Notes: generated from the letters alone by a model not told the origin. A DNA stretch of 64,000 nucleotides from Gordonia westfalica (GCF_900105725.1 NZ_FNLM01000036.1:992001-1056000), one strand, 5' to 3'; shown: positions 29,265-39,405, numbered from the stretch's first letter. Made by a program: numbers and translations.

Positions 29265-30379
29265 TGGTTCAGCTCCTCGGGGATGTCGACTTCGATGGCT
29301 TGGAGGACGTCGCGGAACTTCTCGGTCGCCGCCTCGAGACTCGTGGCGAAGGTGACCGACTTGTCCGCCGGCTGCGACCAGATCGGCTGCAGTCCACGCG
29401 CCGCGTCGAGGCAGCGCGGCACCCACTCCGAGAGCCACTCGCCGAACAGTGCGCGATTCTGTGCGCCGTACTGTTCGTCGCGGGAGAGCATCAGGAACAG
29501 GGCCCGGGTGTAGTTCAGGTCGCGGTCGTAGTCGTACTCACCGGTGCCGACGATCGTCGGGGTGATGTAATCGCCGTTGCGCGCCGCGACCTGCATGATC
29601 AGCTCGGTCCGGAACAGCGACCCGACGAGCTGCTCGAAGACGATGTTGGTGCAGAACAGCAACTTCGCCCAGTCGCCGATCGCGGTCAACCGCTCGACGG
29701 CCTCGCGGGTCGGCTGCCATTCCGGCGCCGACTGCCAGACCTCCTTGTGCGCCGATCCGTCGAAGGCTTCCTCTGCCTCGGCGAGATCGAGGTTGAACAA
29801 CGCGAGGTCCTGGGCGAACCGCAGCTTGTGCGCGGCACTGACCGCGACCGCGTTGTTGATCATGTTGGTCGGAGCCGACCGCTGGATCGAGGTGAACACG
29901 TGCAGGCCCATGCCGCTCTCGGCATGCATCCAGGCGCCGAGGTTGCGCTCGATGAATTTGAGCCACGAGGGATTCCAGCCGTCGTACACGCGGGCCCGCT
30001 TGGCATTCTGCAGACACAGATCGACCTGGTGGACCACCGCCGAGTTGTTGCGGAAGATGGTCTGTTCCCACTCCTCGTTGGGATCGAGGAAGGCGTGCCA
30101 GTTGCCGGACTTCGCCGCCGTCCACTCCTGCGGATAACCGCCGGGACCGCTGCCGAAGCCGTAGATCCAGCCCTGGGTCAGGTAACGTTCCGGGTCGGGC
30201 TGCACGTCGACGGTGACGTCCTCGTAGACCGTCGCCCGCTTTTTGGCCGGCTGATAGTAGTTGTACTTGCGGCTCTTGCTGCTCGGGAATTCCTTGGCGC
30301 CGGCCTCGGCGTCGGTGAATTCGATGCTCGGGAAACTGCGTTCGCGCTGTGGTGATTTCGGCGCGGTGGGTGCGGACAT
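29261..30379 (-). CDS. prmC: Propane monooxygenase hydroxylase, small (beta) subunit
   Basis: This encodes 372 residues. The beta subunit has the ferritin-like fold but no iron; it pairs with the alpha subunit in an alpha2beta2gamma-type hydroxylase. Family residues include [33 protein letters not shown] and [16 protein letters not shown]. It starts at ATG 30379 with AGGAGG 10 bases upstream and overlaps the coupling protein start at its stop. Equivalent to MimC. Confidence 0.93.
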   Translation of the reverse strand: MSAPTAPKSPQRERSFPSIEFTDAEAGAKEFPSSKSRKYNYYQPAKKRATVYEDVTVDVQPDPERYLTQGWIYGFGSGPGGYPQEWTAAKSGNWHAFLDPNEEWEQTIFRNNSAVVHQVDLCLQNAKRARVYDGWNPSWLKFIERNLGAWMHAESGMGLHVFTSIQRSAPTNMINNAVAVSAAHKLRFAQDLALFNLDLAEAEEAFDGSAHKEVWQSAPEWQPTREAVERLTAIGDWAKLLFCTNIVFEQLVGSLFRTELIMQVAARNGDYITPTIVGTGEYDYDRDLNYTRALFLMLSRDEQYGAQNRALFGEWLSEWVPRCLDAARGLQPIWSQPADKSVTFATSLEAATEKFRDVLQAIEVDIPEELNQ

Positions 30380-30408
30380 ACCTGTCGTTCCTCCTCGTTC
30401 GGCGACGT

Positions 30409-31449
30409 CTAGTCGAAAGCCGGGCTGGTGAACTTGTCGTAGAAGGTCTGGTCCCGGGGGACCGAATGCTGGTCGGCGAGAGCGAGAGCCGCATCGACCA
30501 TGGGCGGGGGGCCGCAGAAATACACCTCCGTTCGGGCGAGGTCGAATTCGCGAGAGTTGACGATGTCGGTGACGTTTCCCTCGGCGACCTCGACGCCGTC
30601 CGGGGCGCCGTCGGCCGACTCCGACAGGCAGGCGACGAATCTGAAGTCGGCGATCTTCTCGCCGAGTGCGGCGATCTCTTCGAGGTAGAACAGATCCGCC
30701 GCGGTCCGGGCGCCGTAGTAGAAGCGCACCGGCCTGTTCAGACCGGTCTCGCTGATGTGGCGCAGCAGAGAGAGGAGCGGGGCCATACCGGCCCCGCCGC
30801 CGATGCAGACGACCGGCAGCACATGGCCGTTGCGCAGGGTGCACGACCCGTACGGCCCGTTGATCATGATCTCGTCGCCGGGGGAGAGGCCCTCCTCCAG
30901 GAGGCCGGCGAAGAGGCCGTTCGGATACTTCTTGATCAGGAACTCCAGCTTGTCCGGAGTGGCCTGGGTGGTCGCGATGGAGAAGGAACGCTTCTCGTCG
31001 GTACCGGGGACCGAGAGGTCCACGTACTGACCGGGTTTGAACTCGAAGGTCTCCGGCTCGACCACGTCGAGACGCAGTGACACGATGTCCTTGGTCACCG
31101 GCTCGATCGCGCTGATCCTGGTGCGGACATCCTGAATCGGTGCGCCGCCGAGCAATTGGTCCTCGTCGAAGTTGAGGAGTTCGATCTCGCAGTCGCTGTA
31201 GGCGTAGGACCGGCACAGCAGCACATAGCCCTCGGCCTCCTCCGCCTCGTTGCAGGCGAAGGTGGAGTAGTCGTCCATCTGGACGTCCCCGTCGAGCATG
31301 TACGACTTGCAGGCCGAACACCGGCCCTCGCGACACCCGTGCATGAGGTGGATGCCCTGCCGGAACGCGGCGTCGAGGATCGACTCGTCCTCGGTGACCT
31401 CCATCTCGATGTCGACGGGGGCGAAGTTGATGCGATGTGTGTCGGCCAC
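30409..31449 (-). CDS. prmB: Propane monooxygenase reductase (2Fe-2S/FAD)
   Basis: This encodes 346 residues. The N-terminal plant-type [2Fe-2S] domain has HGCREGRCSACKSY and a fourth Cys at VLLCRSY. FAD domain: KRSFSIATTQ (R-x-F/Y-S). NADH domain: CIGGGAGMAPLLSLL and VYFCGPPPMVDAAL. It delivers electrons from NADH to the di-iron hydroxylase. GTG 31449 has AAGGAG five bases upstream. Equivalent to MimB. Confidence 0.94.
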   Translation of the reverse strand: MADTHRINFAPVDIEMEVTEDESILDAAFRQGIHLMHGCREGRCSACKSYMLDGDVQMDDYSTFACNEAEEAEGYVLLCRSYAYSDCEIELLNFDEDQLLGGAPIQDVRTRISAIEPVTKDIVSLRLDVVEPETFEFKPGQYVDLSVPGTDEKRSFSIATTQATPDKLEFLIKKYPNGLFAGLLEEGLSPGDEIMINGPYGSCTLRNGHVLPVVCIGGGAGMAPLLSLLRHISETGLNRPVRFYYGARTAADLFYLEEIAALGEKIADFRFVACLSESADGAPDGVEVAEGNVTDIVNSREFDLARTEVYFCGPPPMVDAALALADQHSVPRDQTFYDKFTSPAFD

Positions 31450-31487
31450 GGAAACTCCTTCGGACGGGTGCGGAGGGGAGGCGGGAA

Positions 31488-31519
31488 GGCGGGGGCGCCA
31501 GGGGGGGTGCGCCCCCGCC
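31488..31519 (-). promoter_or_regulatory. 11-bp hairpin between hydroxylase alpha and reductase genes
   Basis: GGCGGGGGCGC (31488-31498) pairs with 31509-31519 around a 10-base loop. It stands in the 94-base gap that follows the hydroxylase alpha stop. No T-run. It could set a higher alpha than reductase yield by mRNA processing. A dispersed CTCCCTGAGGAGCGAGCG element (31526-31543) lies beside it. Confidence 0.65.
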
Positions 31520-31543
31520 TGTCTGCTCCCTGAGGAGCGAGCG

Positions 31544-33181
31544 TCAGGCCGGCACGGCCCCATTGGGATTGGCGCGATACGCCGCGATGTGCGCATCCCG
31601 CTCCTCGTCGGACATCTCGTTGAGCAGCACGTTGGGACTGTTGAAGACGTTGCCGCGGACATCGTCGAGCGTCCACATCTTCTTCGGGTCCAGGTTGAGG
31701 TGCGGCTGCGGGATGAGGGTCTTGCCGTCGTCGCGGACGTAGCCCAGATCCTTGATGATGTCGGCGAGATCCTTGCCGTGATGCAGGGTCTCCCATTCGC
31801 GGAACCCGGTGAGCCGTCCCATGTTCGGGGTCTCCCGGCCGTCGTAGTGATCGCGGAAGGCGACCGCGTCGGTCCAGTGACAGGTCTCCGAGCAGTAGGT
31901 GCGCCACTGATCGTCGACCTTGTCCACGACCATGTCCTCACGGACGAGGCACGGCACCATACAGGTCCAGCAGCGGTGCGGGTACTCGTAGTCGACGTCC
32001 TCGAAGGCGATCGGCTTGTTGCGTCCCGGGTAGGCGAGCCGGTTGTAGTTCTCCCACCACTTGCCGAACTTGTTGTACCAGCCGGGGTACTTCTCCTCGA
32101 ACCACTCGAAGTCCTTGTCGGTCATGGCATCGATGCGCCAGTAGTTGACCGGCCAGCCGGTGGCGAAGAACCGCGCGACCTCGTGGACGTAGTGCTTGTT
32201 GGTGATCCGGTTCCAGGCTTCCTCGACCAGGTCGTGCGGGATGGTGAGCCCGTACTTCTCCAGCGGCAGAAGGTAACTGCGGTAGTAGTCGTCGTAGATC
32301 CACCGGCGCCACATCTCCGCGTAGCTCTCCCGGTCCTTGCGCCGGTCCTTGGTGCCGTACTCGATGAAGGTGCCGATCGCCGCATCGACGACGCAGTGGT
32401 TGTTCCACCAGGCGTACCGCAGATCTCGTTCCAGCAGAGGACGATTGCGCTCGTCGGCGAGGGCCATCAGCAGGATGGAGTAGCCGTTGGAGATGTGGCG
32501 CGACTCGTCGGACTGCACAGAGTGGAAGACGGTGGGGAGCAGGTAGTCGCCGTTGGCGGCCGCTTCGTCGGGCATGGCGACGAACAGGGTGTTGGTGAAG
32601 GCGGTCTCGGCGACCACGGTGAGGTAGATGTTGGCCGCGGTGATGGCGTCACCGGTGATGAACCCCTCACCGAACTGGCGGCCGATGGTGCCGGCGTAGT
32701 TGTTGGCGAAGGCCTTCTCGGTGATGTCGAAGCCGGCCGGATCGATGTAGTTGTTCATGTACAGCTTCTTGAGGTTCATCTGGATCGTCGAATGACGAAC
32801 CTCGTCGATCATCTGTACCGCCAGCCCGTTGTGGATCTCGGGGTTGGGCACCGCGTCGATGGCCATCGGCATCGCGCGGGCCGCCGAGATCTCGGGGAAC
32901 GGGATGATCGACAGGAACAGCTTCTGCCATTCCAGCCAGCGTTCCTGGACCTGGCGGAACATGTTGCCGCGGATGGCGCCGTCCATGGCGCCGTACACGC
33001 GGTTGTCCTTCTCCTCCTCCATCGGGAAGTACGACCGCATGATCTGCTTCAGCGGGTCCTTCTTGGGGGCTTTCTCGAAGGTGTAGTCGGTTCCGAATCG
33101 AGTGGCCGGGGTGGCGAAGGTGGGCTCCCAGGACAACTCGGTGATCTTCGCATGGGCTTTCGTCAAGCTCTGCCTGCTCAA
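31544..33181 (-). CDS. prmA: Propane monooxygenase hydroxylase, large (alpha) subunit, di-iron
   Basis: This encodes 545 residues, the catalytic subunit of a soluble di-iron propane monooxygenase (propane to 2-propanol in Gordonia; MimA in mycobacteria also attacks acetone and phenol). The two iron-binding E-x-x-H sets are DEVRH and DESRH. The start is TTG 33181: the ribosome site GAGGAGG lies six bases upstream and the protein then begins (M)[18 protein letters not shown], the family N-terminus. The C-terminal third has the zinc-like Cys set RCWTCMVPC and YCSETCHW. Length and motifs agree with PrmA. Confidence 0.96.
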   Translation of the reverse strand: MSRQSLTKAHAKITELSWEPTFATPATRFGTDYTFEKAPKKDPLKQIMRSYFPMEEEKDNRVYGAMDGAIRGNMFRQVQERWLEWQKLFLSIIPFPEISAARAMPMAIDAVPNPEIHNGLAVQMIDEVRHSTIQMNLKKLYMNNYIDPAGFDITEKAFANNYAGTIGRQFGEGFITGDAITAANIYLTVVAETAFTNTLFVAMPDEAAANGDYLLPTVFHSVQSDESRHISNGYSILLMALADERNRPLLERDLRYAWWNNHCVVDAAIGTFIEYGTKDRRKDRESYAEMWRRWIYDDYYRSYLLPLEKYGLTIPHDLVEEAWNRITNKHYVHEVARFFATGWPVNYWRIDAMTDKDFEWFEEKYPGWYNKFGKWWENYNRLAYPGRNKPIAFEDVDYEYPHRCWTCMVPCLVREDMVVDKVDDQWRTYCSETCHWTDAVAFRDHYDGRETPNMGRLTGFREWETLHHGKDLADIIKDLGYVRDDGKTLIPQPHLNLDPKKMWTLDDVRGNVFNSPNVLLNEMSDEERDAHIAAYRANPNGAVPA

Positions 33182-33272
33182 AGTGCGCCTCCTCTTAGAG
33201 GGAGCCGACGGGTGTGCCGGCCCGCATGGACTGGAGCGACTTCGATACAACCCTGTGATCCAGGTAACAAAC

Positions 33273-33287
33273 GTCTCACTGTGAGAC
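33273..33287. promoter_or_regulatory. Perfect palindrome in the propane operon promoter region
   Basis: GTCTCAC-T-GTGAGAC is a perfect 7-bp inverted repeat 91 bases upstream of prmA. It is the most symmetric element in the 190-base promoter region and the best candidate binding site of the Fis-type activator or of the LuxR-type regulator. No sigma-54 promoter is expected in this lineage. Confidence 0.6.
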
Positions 33288-33318
33288 GGGTGACCAATTT
33301 GTCCGGTTGTGGGCGACG

Positions 33319-33346
33319 AAAAAGAGGGCCCGCCGCGCGGACCCTC
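33319..33346 (-). terminator. Rho-independent terminator of the LuxR-type gene
   Basis: Read on the minus strand, a GC-rich stem (GAGGGTCCGC and GCGGGCCCTC at 33324-33346, one wobble pair) is followed by five T (33319-33323). It separates the LuxR-type gene from the propane operon promoter. Confidence 0.8.
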
Positions 33347-33371
33347 AGGAGAATGTGCTGGTGACGGGTTG

Positions 33372-34511
33372 TTATCCGGCCGGTGAGTAGGTCCCGGACG
33401 GTGTCAGCGGCTCGTTGAGACGCTGCGCGTACTGGTCGAAGTACACCCGGGCGATGAGCTCCCGGCGGCTGCGGACGCCGGCCTTGTCGAAGATCGACTT
33501 CAGGTGATCCTGCACCGTGTATGCCGACACGTGCAGGGCGGCGGCGATGTCCTTGGTCGCGACGTTCTGCAACACCATCTGGGTCACGTCACGCTCGCGG
33601 ACGGTGAGCCCGAAGGCCTCGACGACCAAGGGGATGATCTCCGGTGGACGCGCCTCCTCGATCGTGATGACCACCTCGCCCGGGCGGCCGTCGGCGGACG
33701 AGAGCGGAGATGCGTTGATGACCAGCCACATTCCGGACCTGCCGCGCACCCGCAGACGCGGGGGCACCTGTGTCTCGCCGGCGCCGTAGCGTCGGGCGGC
33801 GCCGATGAGGCCGTAGATGGGGTTCGCCGCCGCCGCGCTGTTCGGTCCGGCCGCGAGGTCGTCGATGCGTTCCTGGCTGCCGGCGCTCATCTGCACGATG
33901 TCGTTGTTGCGGTCGATGATCAGGACGGCCGGTCCGCAGTTGATGGAGGGGCGCTTCTCGGCGACGACAGTGCTGAGCAGTCCGATGCGCACCCCGTGGG
34001 CCAGCGTCTGGGACAGCGAACCGAGGAACTCGATCTCGTCCTCGGTGAACGGGCGGCATCCCGCTCCGCTGCGGAACATCGCGATCCCGGCCCACACCCG
34101 GTCGCCGTCGCGGAGCACGAGTCGCGCCTCATCGTGGAAGCAGTACTCCGGAATCATCAACTGTGTCATGCGTTCCGAGTGCTGTGCTCGTCCGCGGGTC
34201 AGCAGGTTGAGTCCGACGGCGTCGCATCTGCGCGCCACCAGCTCCCGGTAGCTGGACGGTTCGACCCGGCCGTACTCGAGGAGGCCCCATTCGGGGTCCT
34301 TGTGATCCTGGCCGAGCAGATCTCCGTACTTGCGGGCGGAGGTCAGCATCACCGTGTTGGGATCGAAGGTGCCGATACAGGCGGCGTCGAGGGGTACCGC
34401 ACGCCGCAGCGACTCCACTGTCTCGGCGAAGAAGTCGTCGAGACCGAGACCCGCGTGCGCCACGACGTCGATGTCGCGGCGCACGCGCTCGGTCGTCAGG
34501 CTCGAGATCAT
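33372..34511 (-). CDS. LuxR-family regulator with GAF and PAS-like sensor regions
   Basis: This encodes 379 residues. Residues ~15-190 are GAF-like ([38 protein letters not shown]), ~200-300 PAS-like ([20 protein letters not shown]), and ~315-370 a LuxR HTH ([39 protein letters not shown]). No response-regulator receiver domain is present. It ends just upstream of the propane operon and is separated from it by a terminator. Relatives occur next to oxygenase genes, so regulation of the operon is plausible but not shown. The flavoprotein gene is 32 bases upstream, probably co-transcribed. Confidence 0.8.
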   Translation of the reverse strand: MISSLTTERVRRDIDVVAHAGLGLDDFFAETVESLRRAVPLDAACIGTFDPNTVMLTSARKYGDLLGQDHKDPEWGLLEYGRVEPSSYRELVARRCDAVGLNLLTRGRAQHSERMTQLMIPEYCFHDEARLVLRDGDRVWAGIAMFRSGAGCRPFTEDEIEFLGSLSQTLAHGVRIGLLSTVVAEKRPSINCGPAVLIIDRNNDIVQMSAGSQERIDDLAAGPNSAAAANPIYGLIGAARRYGAGETQVPPRLRVRGRSGMWLVINASPLSSADGRPGEVVITIEEARPPEIIPLVVEAFGLTVRERDVTQMVLQNVATKDIAAALHVSAYTVQDHLKSIFDKAGVRSRRELIARVYFDQYAQRLNEPLTPSGTYSPAG

Positions 34512-34543
34512 TCGCCAATCATGTGCCTGAGCTGCTTCGATGT

Positions 34544-35926
34544 CTATCCCACAAACTTGGGATCATCCGCTCGGAGGACGCCGGAGGGATCATGGCGGCG
34601 TCGGATCGTGTCCAGGCGCATCCGCTGCTCGGGAGTCCAGAGCTCCGCGCGCCCGGCGGCGTCGAGTCCGCAGAAGTTCAGCAGCGCACCGGTCGACCAC
34701 GGTGCAACCGAGCGGGTGACGGCGGCCAGATGCGCTCCGACCTGGTCACCGAGAGGGCCTGCGGGCACGCCGATCGCGATGAGGTTGTAGGCGCCGTGGC
34801 GGCCGGCGACGGCGTTGGGTACGCGCTGCGGCTGGGAGAGCGCGCCACCCATCAGACGGACCTCCACGATGGCCAGGGGGCTGGTGACCTGCGGTCCGGC
34901 CACCTCGAGGAGGGCGTCGACGGCCGACGCCGGGAACTCGCCGAGGAGAGCGCCGCGCTCGGCACTCGGCATCGGGCCGGGCGGGTCCATGTGCACGGCG
35001 TCGAGCGCGGCGGTCGGCAGCACGTCGATGTTCTCGAGCAGGACCGGGCCTGCCGAACGCATCGGGGCGAGAAGTGCTGCGGCGGTTGCCGGGTCGCCGG
35101 TGTGGGTGTAGCGGACGTGCACGGCGAGCCGGCCCTGCAGCGGGGCGGGCAGGTTGGGGTCCGGAGGAAGACGCAGGATCGCGACCGAGGTGCCCGCCTC
35201 CTCCGGCAGGGTCGGCGCCCATTCGCGCCATGCGTGGAGGACGTCGGCCGCGGCCGAGCCGGCGAAGAAGATACCGCCGCCGTAGACGGTGGGGAGTTCG
35301 AAGAGGTCGAACTCGATGGCGGTGACGATGCCGAAGCCGTCGCGTCCGCCGAGAATCGCCCAGTACAGGTCCGAACCGGCGGAGGGGTCGACCGTGCGGA
35401 TGATCCCGTCCGCCGTCACCAGTTCGATCGACCTGACATGGTCTGCGGCCCAACCGAATCGGCGTCCGAGCGGGCTGAGTCCGCCGCCGAGATGATAGCC
35501 GACCACACCCACCGACGACGAGGACCCGACGATGCCGGTCAGACCGTGCGGCGCGGTCACCGCGGCGAGGTCGCGCCAGCGGACGCCGGCACCGACGCGG
35601 GCGGTCTTGGCGACCGGGTCGACGGCGATGCCGGTCATGCGCGAGGTGGTCACCACGACCGTGCCGCGCCCTTCGATCGGTGCTCCGTGCCCGGTGGCCC
35701 GGGCGCCGACGCGCAGTCCGTTGGAACGTGCGTATCGCACTGCGGCGGCGACGTCTTCGGCACAGGTCGCACCGACGACGACCTGTGCGGCCGGCGCGGC
35801 CACCAGATTGAAGCCGGTGAGCTCGGCGGTGTAACCGTCGTCGGCCGGGGTCAGGACGGGGCCGGCGACCGTCGTCGTGAGGGTGTCGAAGTCGGTGAAG
35901 TCGATGGGTTCGGAGGTGATGGACAC
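34544..35926 (-). CDS. BBE-type FAD-linked oxidoreductase (berberine bridge enzyme-like)
   Basis: This encodes 460 residues. FAD-binding (FAD_binding_4) region: RVGARATGHGAPIEGRG, in which His of TGHG is the covalent FAD site, and SSVGVVGYHLGGGLSPLGR; the Cys that makes a second covalent bond in many family members is Ser here. The C-terminal BBE motif LNFCGLDAAGRAELW follows. It oxidises an unknown alcohol or sugar-type substrate. GTG 35926 follows AAGGAAACCACC; a longer version from 35983 lacks a ribosome site. Co-directional with the LuxR-type regulator and the propane operon. Confidence 0.82.
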   Translation of the reverse strand: MSITSEPIDFTDFDTLTTTVAGPVLTPADDGYTAELTGFNLVAAPAAQVVVGATCAEDVAAAVRYARSNGLRVGARATGHGAPIEGRGTVVVTTSRMTGIAVDPVAKTARVGAGVRWRDLAAVTAPHGLTGIVGSSSSVGVVGYHLGGGLSPLGRRFGWAADHVRSIELVTADGIIRTVDPSAGSDLYWAILGGRDGFGIVTAIEFDLFELPTVYGGGIFFAGSAAADVLHAWREWAPTLPEEAGTSVAILRLPPDPNLPAPLQGRLAVHVRYTHTGDPATAAALLAPMRSAGPVLLENIDVLPTAALDAVHMDPPGPMPSAERGALLGEFPASAVDALLEVAGPQVTSPLAIVEVRLMGGALSQPQRVPNAVAGRHGAYNLIAIGVPAGPLGDQVGAHLAAVTRSVAPWSTGALLNFCGLDAAGRAELWTPEQRMRLDTIRRRHDPSGVLRADDPKFVG

Positions 35927-36126
35927 GGTGGTTTCCTTCGGTGGGTCGGGATTTCGAACAACCGGACGTATCGGTGTGTTCATGGCACTCAGATTCGCTG
36001 AGCGCCTCTTGTTCCCGCCATCCCTCGAACACCGGAAATCCCGTGACCAGCATTCTGGACGGGTCGTATCCCAGAAAACTGGGGAGTGAATCCGGAAGTC
36101 GTTGCGTGCGGCGTTCGCCGGACCGA

Positions 36127-36639
36127 TCAGGAGCTGTGCCTACGATCCTTCTTCGTCTGCCGCCGCGCACCGGCCGCGATTGTCGACGCCTCGTACTTCT
36201 TGCGTCCCGGTGATTCTCGCGTCGTGTCGATCCGCGGTCGTCCGGCAGACGAGACCTTCCCCTCGGCGTCGGGGTCGATTTCCGTTGCCGGAGAGGAGGT
36301 CCGGGCGCGATCCAGTCGTTCCGCCCTCAGCTCCCGGGCGGCTTCCCGGGACACGGTGGCCAGGCGCGCGCTGACCCGGCTCAGCGACTTCTCGAAGACT
36401 TCCGCCCGGGCCGCGTTGTGGACGTTCGCCGCTTTCGCGGCACCGCGACCGCCTTTGGCCTTGACCTTCTTCGCGCCGGCGCGCCGGTACTGCGTCACCG
36501 ACTTGTTCCGGGCGCGCCGGATACGGGAATGGAGGTCGATCAGATGGTCCTCGTCGAGTCCCGCCATCGCGGACTTCTTCGTCTTCCGCACAAGCTTGTA
36601 CTCGTCTTCGGACAGGGACTTCAGAACCTTCTTCACCAC
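36127..36639 (-). CDS. Basic conserved actinobacterial hypothetical protein
   Basis: This encodes 170 residues rich in Arg, Lys and Ala. The first third is helical with LSEDEYKLVRKTKKSAM and DEDHLIDLHSRIRRARNKSV, then a Lys/Gly stretch (AKKVKAKGGRGAAKAANVH), then EVFEKSLSRVSARLATVSRE and a basic C-terminus. It looks like a nucleic-acid-associated helical protein. I know similar hypothetical proteins in related genomes but no function. The start is GTG 36639 or the GTG at 36636. Confidence 0.6.
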   Translation of the reverse strand: MVKKVLKSLSEDEYKLVRKTKKSAMAGLDEDHLIDLHSRIRRARNKSVTQYRRAGAKKVKAKGGRGAAKAANVHNAARAEVFEKSLSRVSARLATVSREAARELRAERLDRARTSSPATEIDPDAEGKVSSAGRPRIDTTRESPGRKKYEASTIAAGARRQTKKDRRHSS

Positions 36640-36744
36640 GAATCCGATCCACGACGAGCCATGGGCTGCGGATCATCCTAGTCGCCGGTGGCCGTTCCCG
36701 ACGGCGATTCCGCCCACCCGCGGACCGTGATCGCCGGTGCCGGC

Positions 36745-37932
36745 TCAGGGACGCACGCCTACGAACGTGCCGAGACGATCGACGGCCAGGGCGAGGTCCT
36801 CGGTCGAGGCCGCGTAGGAGAGCCGGACGAACCGGTCGGCCCCGGCCGGCCCGAAGTCCTTACCCGGTGTCAGGGCGACGTGCGCCTCGCGCAGGGCACG
36901 GTCGCAGAACTCGGCCGCGCTCATCCCGGTGGAACTCACGTCGATGTAGACGTAGAACGCGCCGTCGGGGACCACCGGCACCTCGAGTCCGATGCGGGCG
37001 AGGCCCTCGATGACGAGGTGCCGGCGCCGTGCGAACTCCCGCCGGTTGTCCTCGGCGACGGCCAGGGACTCGGGGGTGAAGCAGGCCAGTGCGGCGTACT
37101 GGGACGGGGTGGGTGGGCAGACGTAGAAGTTCTGCGCGAGCCGTTCGATGACGCCGACCAGCTCGTCGGGCACGATGCACCAGCCCAGGCGCCAGCCGGT
37201 CATGCCGAAGTACTTGGAGAAGCTGTTGATCACGACGGTCTCGGCCGTCCCCGGGGTGTCGGTCGCCAGGATGCTGCGCGGCGCACGCCCATCCGGCCCC
37301 GGGTCGGAGAGCCCGAGGTAGATCTCGTCGACGATCGACCAGCCGCCCCGGGCGGCGACGAGATCGGTCATCGCGAGCAGCTCGTCGTAGGGCATCGAGG
37401 TGCCGGTGGGATTCGACGGGGTGGCGACGATGACGCCGCGCGTGGTGTCGGTCCACGCCCGCTCGACATCGTCGGTGGTCAGCTGGAACCGCGACGCCGC
37501 GGTGGTCTCGATCAGACCGACCTGCGCGCCGAAGGCATGCGCGAACTGGCGGTTGCACGGGTAGGAGGGATCTCCGATGAGGACCTCGTCGCCCGGATCG
37601 ATGAGCGCGGCGCACGACATGAGCAGTGCGGCGGACGCGCCGGAGGTGACCGCGACCCGTCGAGGGTCGACGTCCGCGCCGAAGTGGCGACCGTAGAAGT
37701 CCGCGATCGCGATCCGCAGCTCGGGCAGCCCGAGGGCGCCGGTGTACGCGAGCGGCCTACCGTCGCTGACCTCACGAGCCGCCGCGAGAACCGCCGGCGG
37801 CGGTCCGAAGTCGGGTTCGCCGATGTTGAGCTTGACCACGTGGTGGCCCTGCGCTTCCAGCTCGGCCGCGTTCCGCGCGAACTCCATCGCGTAGAACGGG
37901 GCGATCCCTTCGGCTCGTCGAGAGATCTTCAT
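36745..37932 (-). CDS. Class I/II pyridoxal-phosphate aminotransferase
   Basis: This encodes 395 residues. The PLP lysine is in INSFSKYFGMTGWRLGW; other fold-type I signs are VKLNIGEPDFGPP, TGALGLPELRIAIADFYG, SNPTGT and IVDEIYLGL, and the substrate Arg in RFVRLSYA. It transfers an amino group between amino acids and 2-oxo acids; the specificity (aspartate or aromatic type) is not clear. ATG 37932. The Nudix gene is divergent 60 bases away. Confidence 0.92.
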   Translation of the reverse strand: MKISRRAEGIAPFYAMEFARNAAELEAQGHHVVKLNIGEPDFGPPPAVLAAAREVSDGRPLAYTGALGLPELRIAIADFYGRHFGADVDPRRVAVTSGASAALLMSCAALIDPGDEVLIGDPSYPCNRQFAHAFGAQVGLIETTAASRFQLTTDDVERAWTDTTRGVIVATPSNPTGTSMPYDELLAMTDLVAARGGWSIVDEIYLGLSDPGPDGRAPRSILATDTPGTAETVVINSFSKYFGMTGWRLGWCIVPDELVGVIERLAQNFYVCPPTPSQYAALACFTPESLAVAEDNRREFARRRHLVIEGLARIGLEVPVVPDGAFYVYIDVSSTGMSAAEFCDRALREAHVALTPGKDFGPAGADRFVRLSYAASTEDLALAVDRLGTFVGVRP

Positions 37933-37992
37933 GAGTCACATTGTGCGCGCCGCCGAGACGCGCGCCGATGCGTGGGCGGGCAGGATGTGGGG

Positions 37993-38466
37993 ATGCCCAT
38001 CCCCGACTTCATTCGTGACCTGCGCGCGCAGGTCGGTCATCGCGAACTCTGGCTGTCCGGCGTCAGTGTGGTCGTCCTCGACGCCGACGGCCGGTTGCTG
38101 CTCACCCGCCGCGTCGACAACGGACAGTGGGCGGTGGTGTCCGGGGTTCTGGAACCCGGTGAGGAACCGGCGCGTGCGGCGTTGCGGGAGGTGGCCGAGG
38201 AGACCGCGGTGACCGCCGAGATCATCCGCCTGACCAGCATCGACGTGACGCCGCTGATCACCTACCCGAATGGCGACCAGTCGCGTTATCTCGACGTCTG
38301 CTTCCTCGCACGCCATCTCGACGGCGAACCGCGGGCCGCCGACGACGAGAACTCCGACGTCGCATGGTTCGCGCCCGACGCGCTGCCCGACGATCTCACC
38401 GACACCTCGCGCCTGCGGATCTCCAAGGCGCTGAGCGGTGACCCGGAGGCCTGGTTCCAGCGCTAG
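37993..38466 (+). CDS. Nudix hydrolase
   Basis: This encodes 157 residues, Nudix box G-x5-E-x7-REVAEET (within VLEPGEEPARAALREVAEET). ATG 37993 is used. The sequence WLSGVSVVVLDADGRLLLTR before it and YLDVCFLARHLDGEPRA after it are typical of a small nucleotide-type pyrophosphatase. The substrate is unknown. Divergent from the aminotransferase gene. Confidence 0.88.
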   Translation: MPIPDFIRDLRAQVGHRELWLSGVSVVVLDADGRLLLTRRVDNGQWAVVSGVLEPGEEPARAALREVAEETAVTAEIIRLTSIDVTPLITYPNGDQSRYLDVCFLARHLDGEPRAADDENSDVAWFAPDALPDDLTDTSRLRISKALSGDPEAWFQR

Positions 38467-38553
38467 GCTCCGACCTCAGGGATGTCCCTGAACTTCGCCC
38501 CATATACCGGCTGACCTGTCGATTTTCGCGTTCCGGCGGCGGAGACTCGGGGC

Positions 38554-38748
38554 ATGAGCACATCAACGAATTCAGGAATGACGTTCTGGAAGGTCCTCGG
38601 GGTCATCGCGGTCGTCCTCATCGCGCTCGCGGTGATCGGCCCGCTCCTCAAGGGGTTGTTCTGGATCGCACTCATCGGACTGGCCCTCTACGGCGGGTAC
38701 ATGCTGTTCCGCTCGAAGTCGAAGGACAATCACCCGACGCCGCTGTGA
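38554..38748 (+). CDS. Small membrane protein
   Basis: This encodes 64 residues: a short polar head, two adjoining hydrophobic segments (KVLGVIAVVLIALAVIGPLL and FWIALIGLALYGGYMLF) and a basic tail (RSKSKDNHPTPL). It probably spans the membrane twice. No family recognised. Confidence 0.6.
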   Translation: MSTSTNSGMTFWKVLGVIAVVLIALAVIGPLLKGLFWIALIGLALYGGYMLFRSKSKDNHPTPL

Positions 38749-38766
38749 CCCGGCCTCGGTGAAGGC

Positions 38767-39405
38767 TCAGGGAAGCGGCACCGGGTAGCAGGCCCACGGG
38801 GCGCAGATCTGCTCGGGGATCTCGATGTCCGGGAAGCCCGGGACGGTCGGCCTCGCCGGTGTCTCGGGCTCGGGTTCCGGCGCGGTTGGCCCAGCGCCCG
38901 GCACGCTCACGCGGATCGGCGCACCCGCCGTCGGGGTCATGTTCGTCAGCGGCGGGTTGGTGCCCCAGAACTGCTCCCGGGCGGTGCCCGGCGGCAGGGT
39001 GATGGTGGCGCACCCCCAGTAGATGTCGTAGGTCCCGTCGGGGATCGTCGTGGATCCCGTGGGCTTCGGCGGGGTGCCCGCGGTGACCCGCATCGGCACA
39101 TTCTTCGACGTGCCGGGCGAGATCAGGGCGCCGAGTTGTTCCGGGGTCTGATAACCGAAAACCACGCCCGATGCGGTGGGGGAGGTATCGGCCTTCACGC
39201 CGAAGATCTCGCAGCCGATGCGCTTTCCCGCATTGTTGGAGACCTTGAGGGTGATCGCGTTGCCGGCCACCGAGGGCGAGACGATGACATCGGCCGGGGC
39301 TGCCGACGCGGTCGGTGCGAGTGCGGTGGCGAGCGTTGCTACCGCGGCGAATCCCATTCCGGCGGAGAGCTTTCGGAGACGAGTGGTCATGGGTCGAGTG
39401 GTCAT
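38767..39405 (-). CDS. Secreted hypothetical protein
   Basis: This encodes 212 residues with a signal peptide (basic MTTRPMTTRLRKL, hydrophobic AGMGFAAVATLATAL, cleavage near ASA-AP). The mature part has an Ig-like beta pattern (ITLKVSNNAGKRIGCEIFGV), a second Cys pair (YWGCATITL), and a Pro-rich C-terminus with two Cys (ICAPWACYPVPLP). ATG 39405 follows GGAAGGACCGTC, which decides the start over the ATG at 39390. Function unknown. Confidence 0.75.
   Translation of the reverse strand: MTTRPMTTRLRKLSAGMGFAAVATLATALAPTASAAPADVIVSPSVAGNAITLKVSNNAGKRIGCEIFGVKADTSPTASGVVFGYQTPEQLGALISPGTSKNVPMRVTAGTPPKPTGSTTIPDGTYDIYWGCATITLPPGTAREQFWGTNPPLTNMTPTAGAPIRVSVPGAGPTAPEPEPETPARPTVPGFPDIEIPEQICAPWACYPVPLP

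Noticed and set aside
31298..33364. 688-codon plus-strand frame opposite prmA
   Set aside because: Shadow of the hydroxylase gene; no motif, and it runs over the well-supported prmA ribosome site.
33182..33371. Sigma-54 promoter before prmA
   Set aside because: No convincing GG-N10-GC element, and the activator lacks GAFTGA; actinobacteria lack sigma-54.
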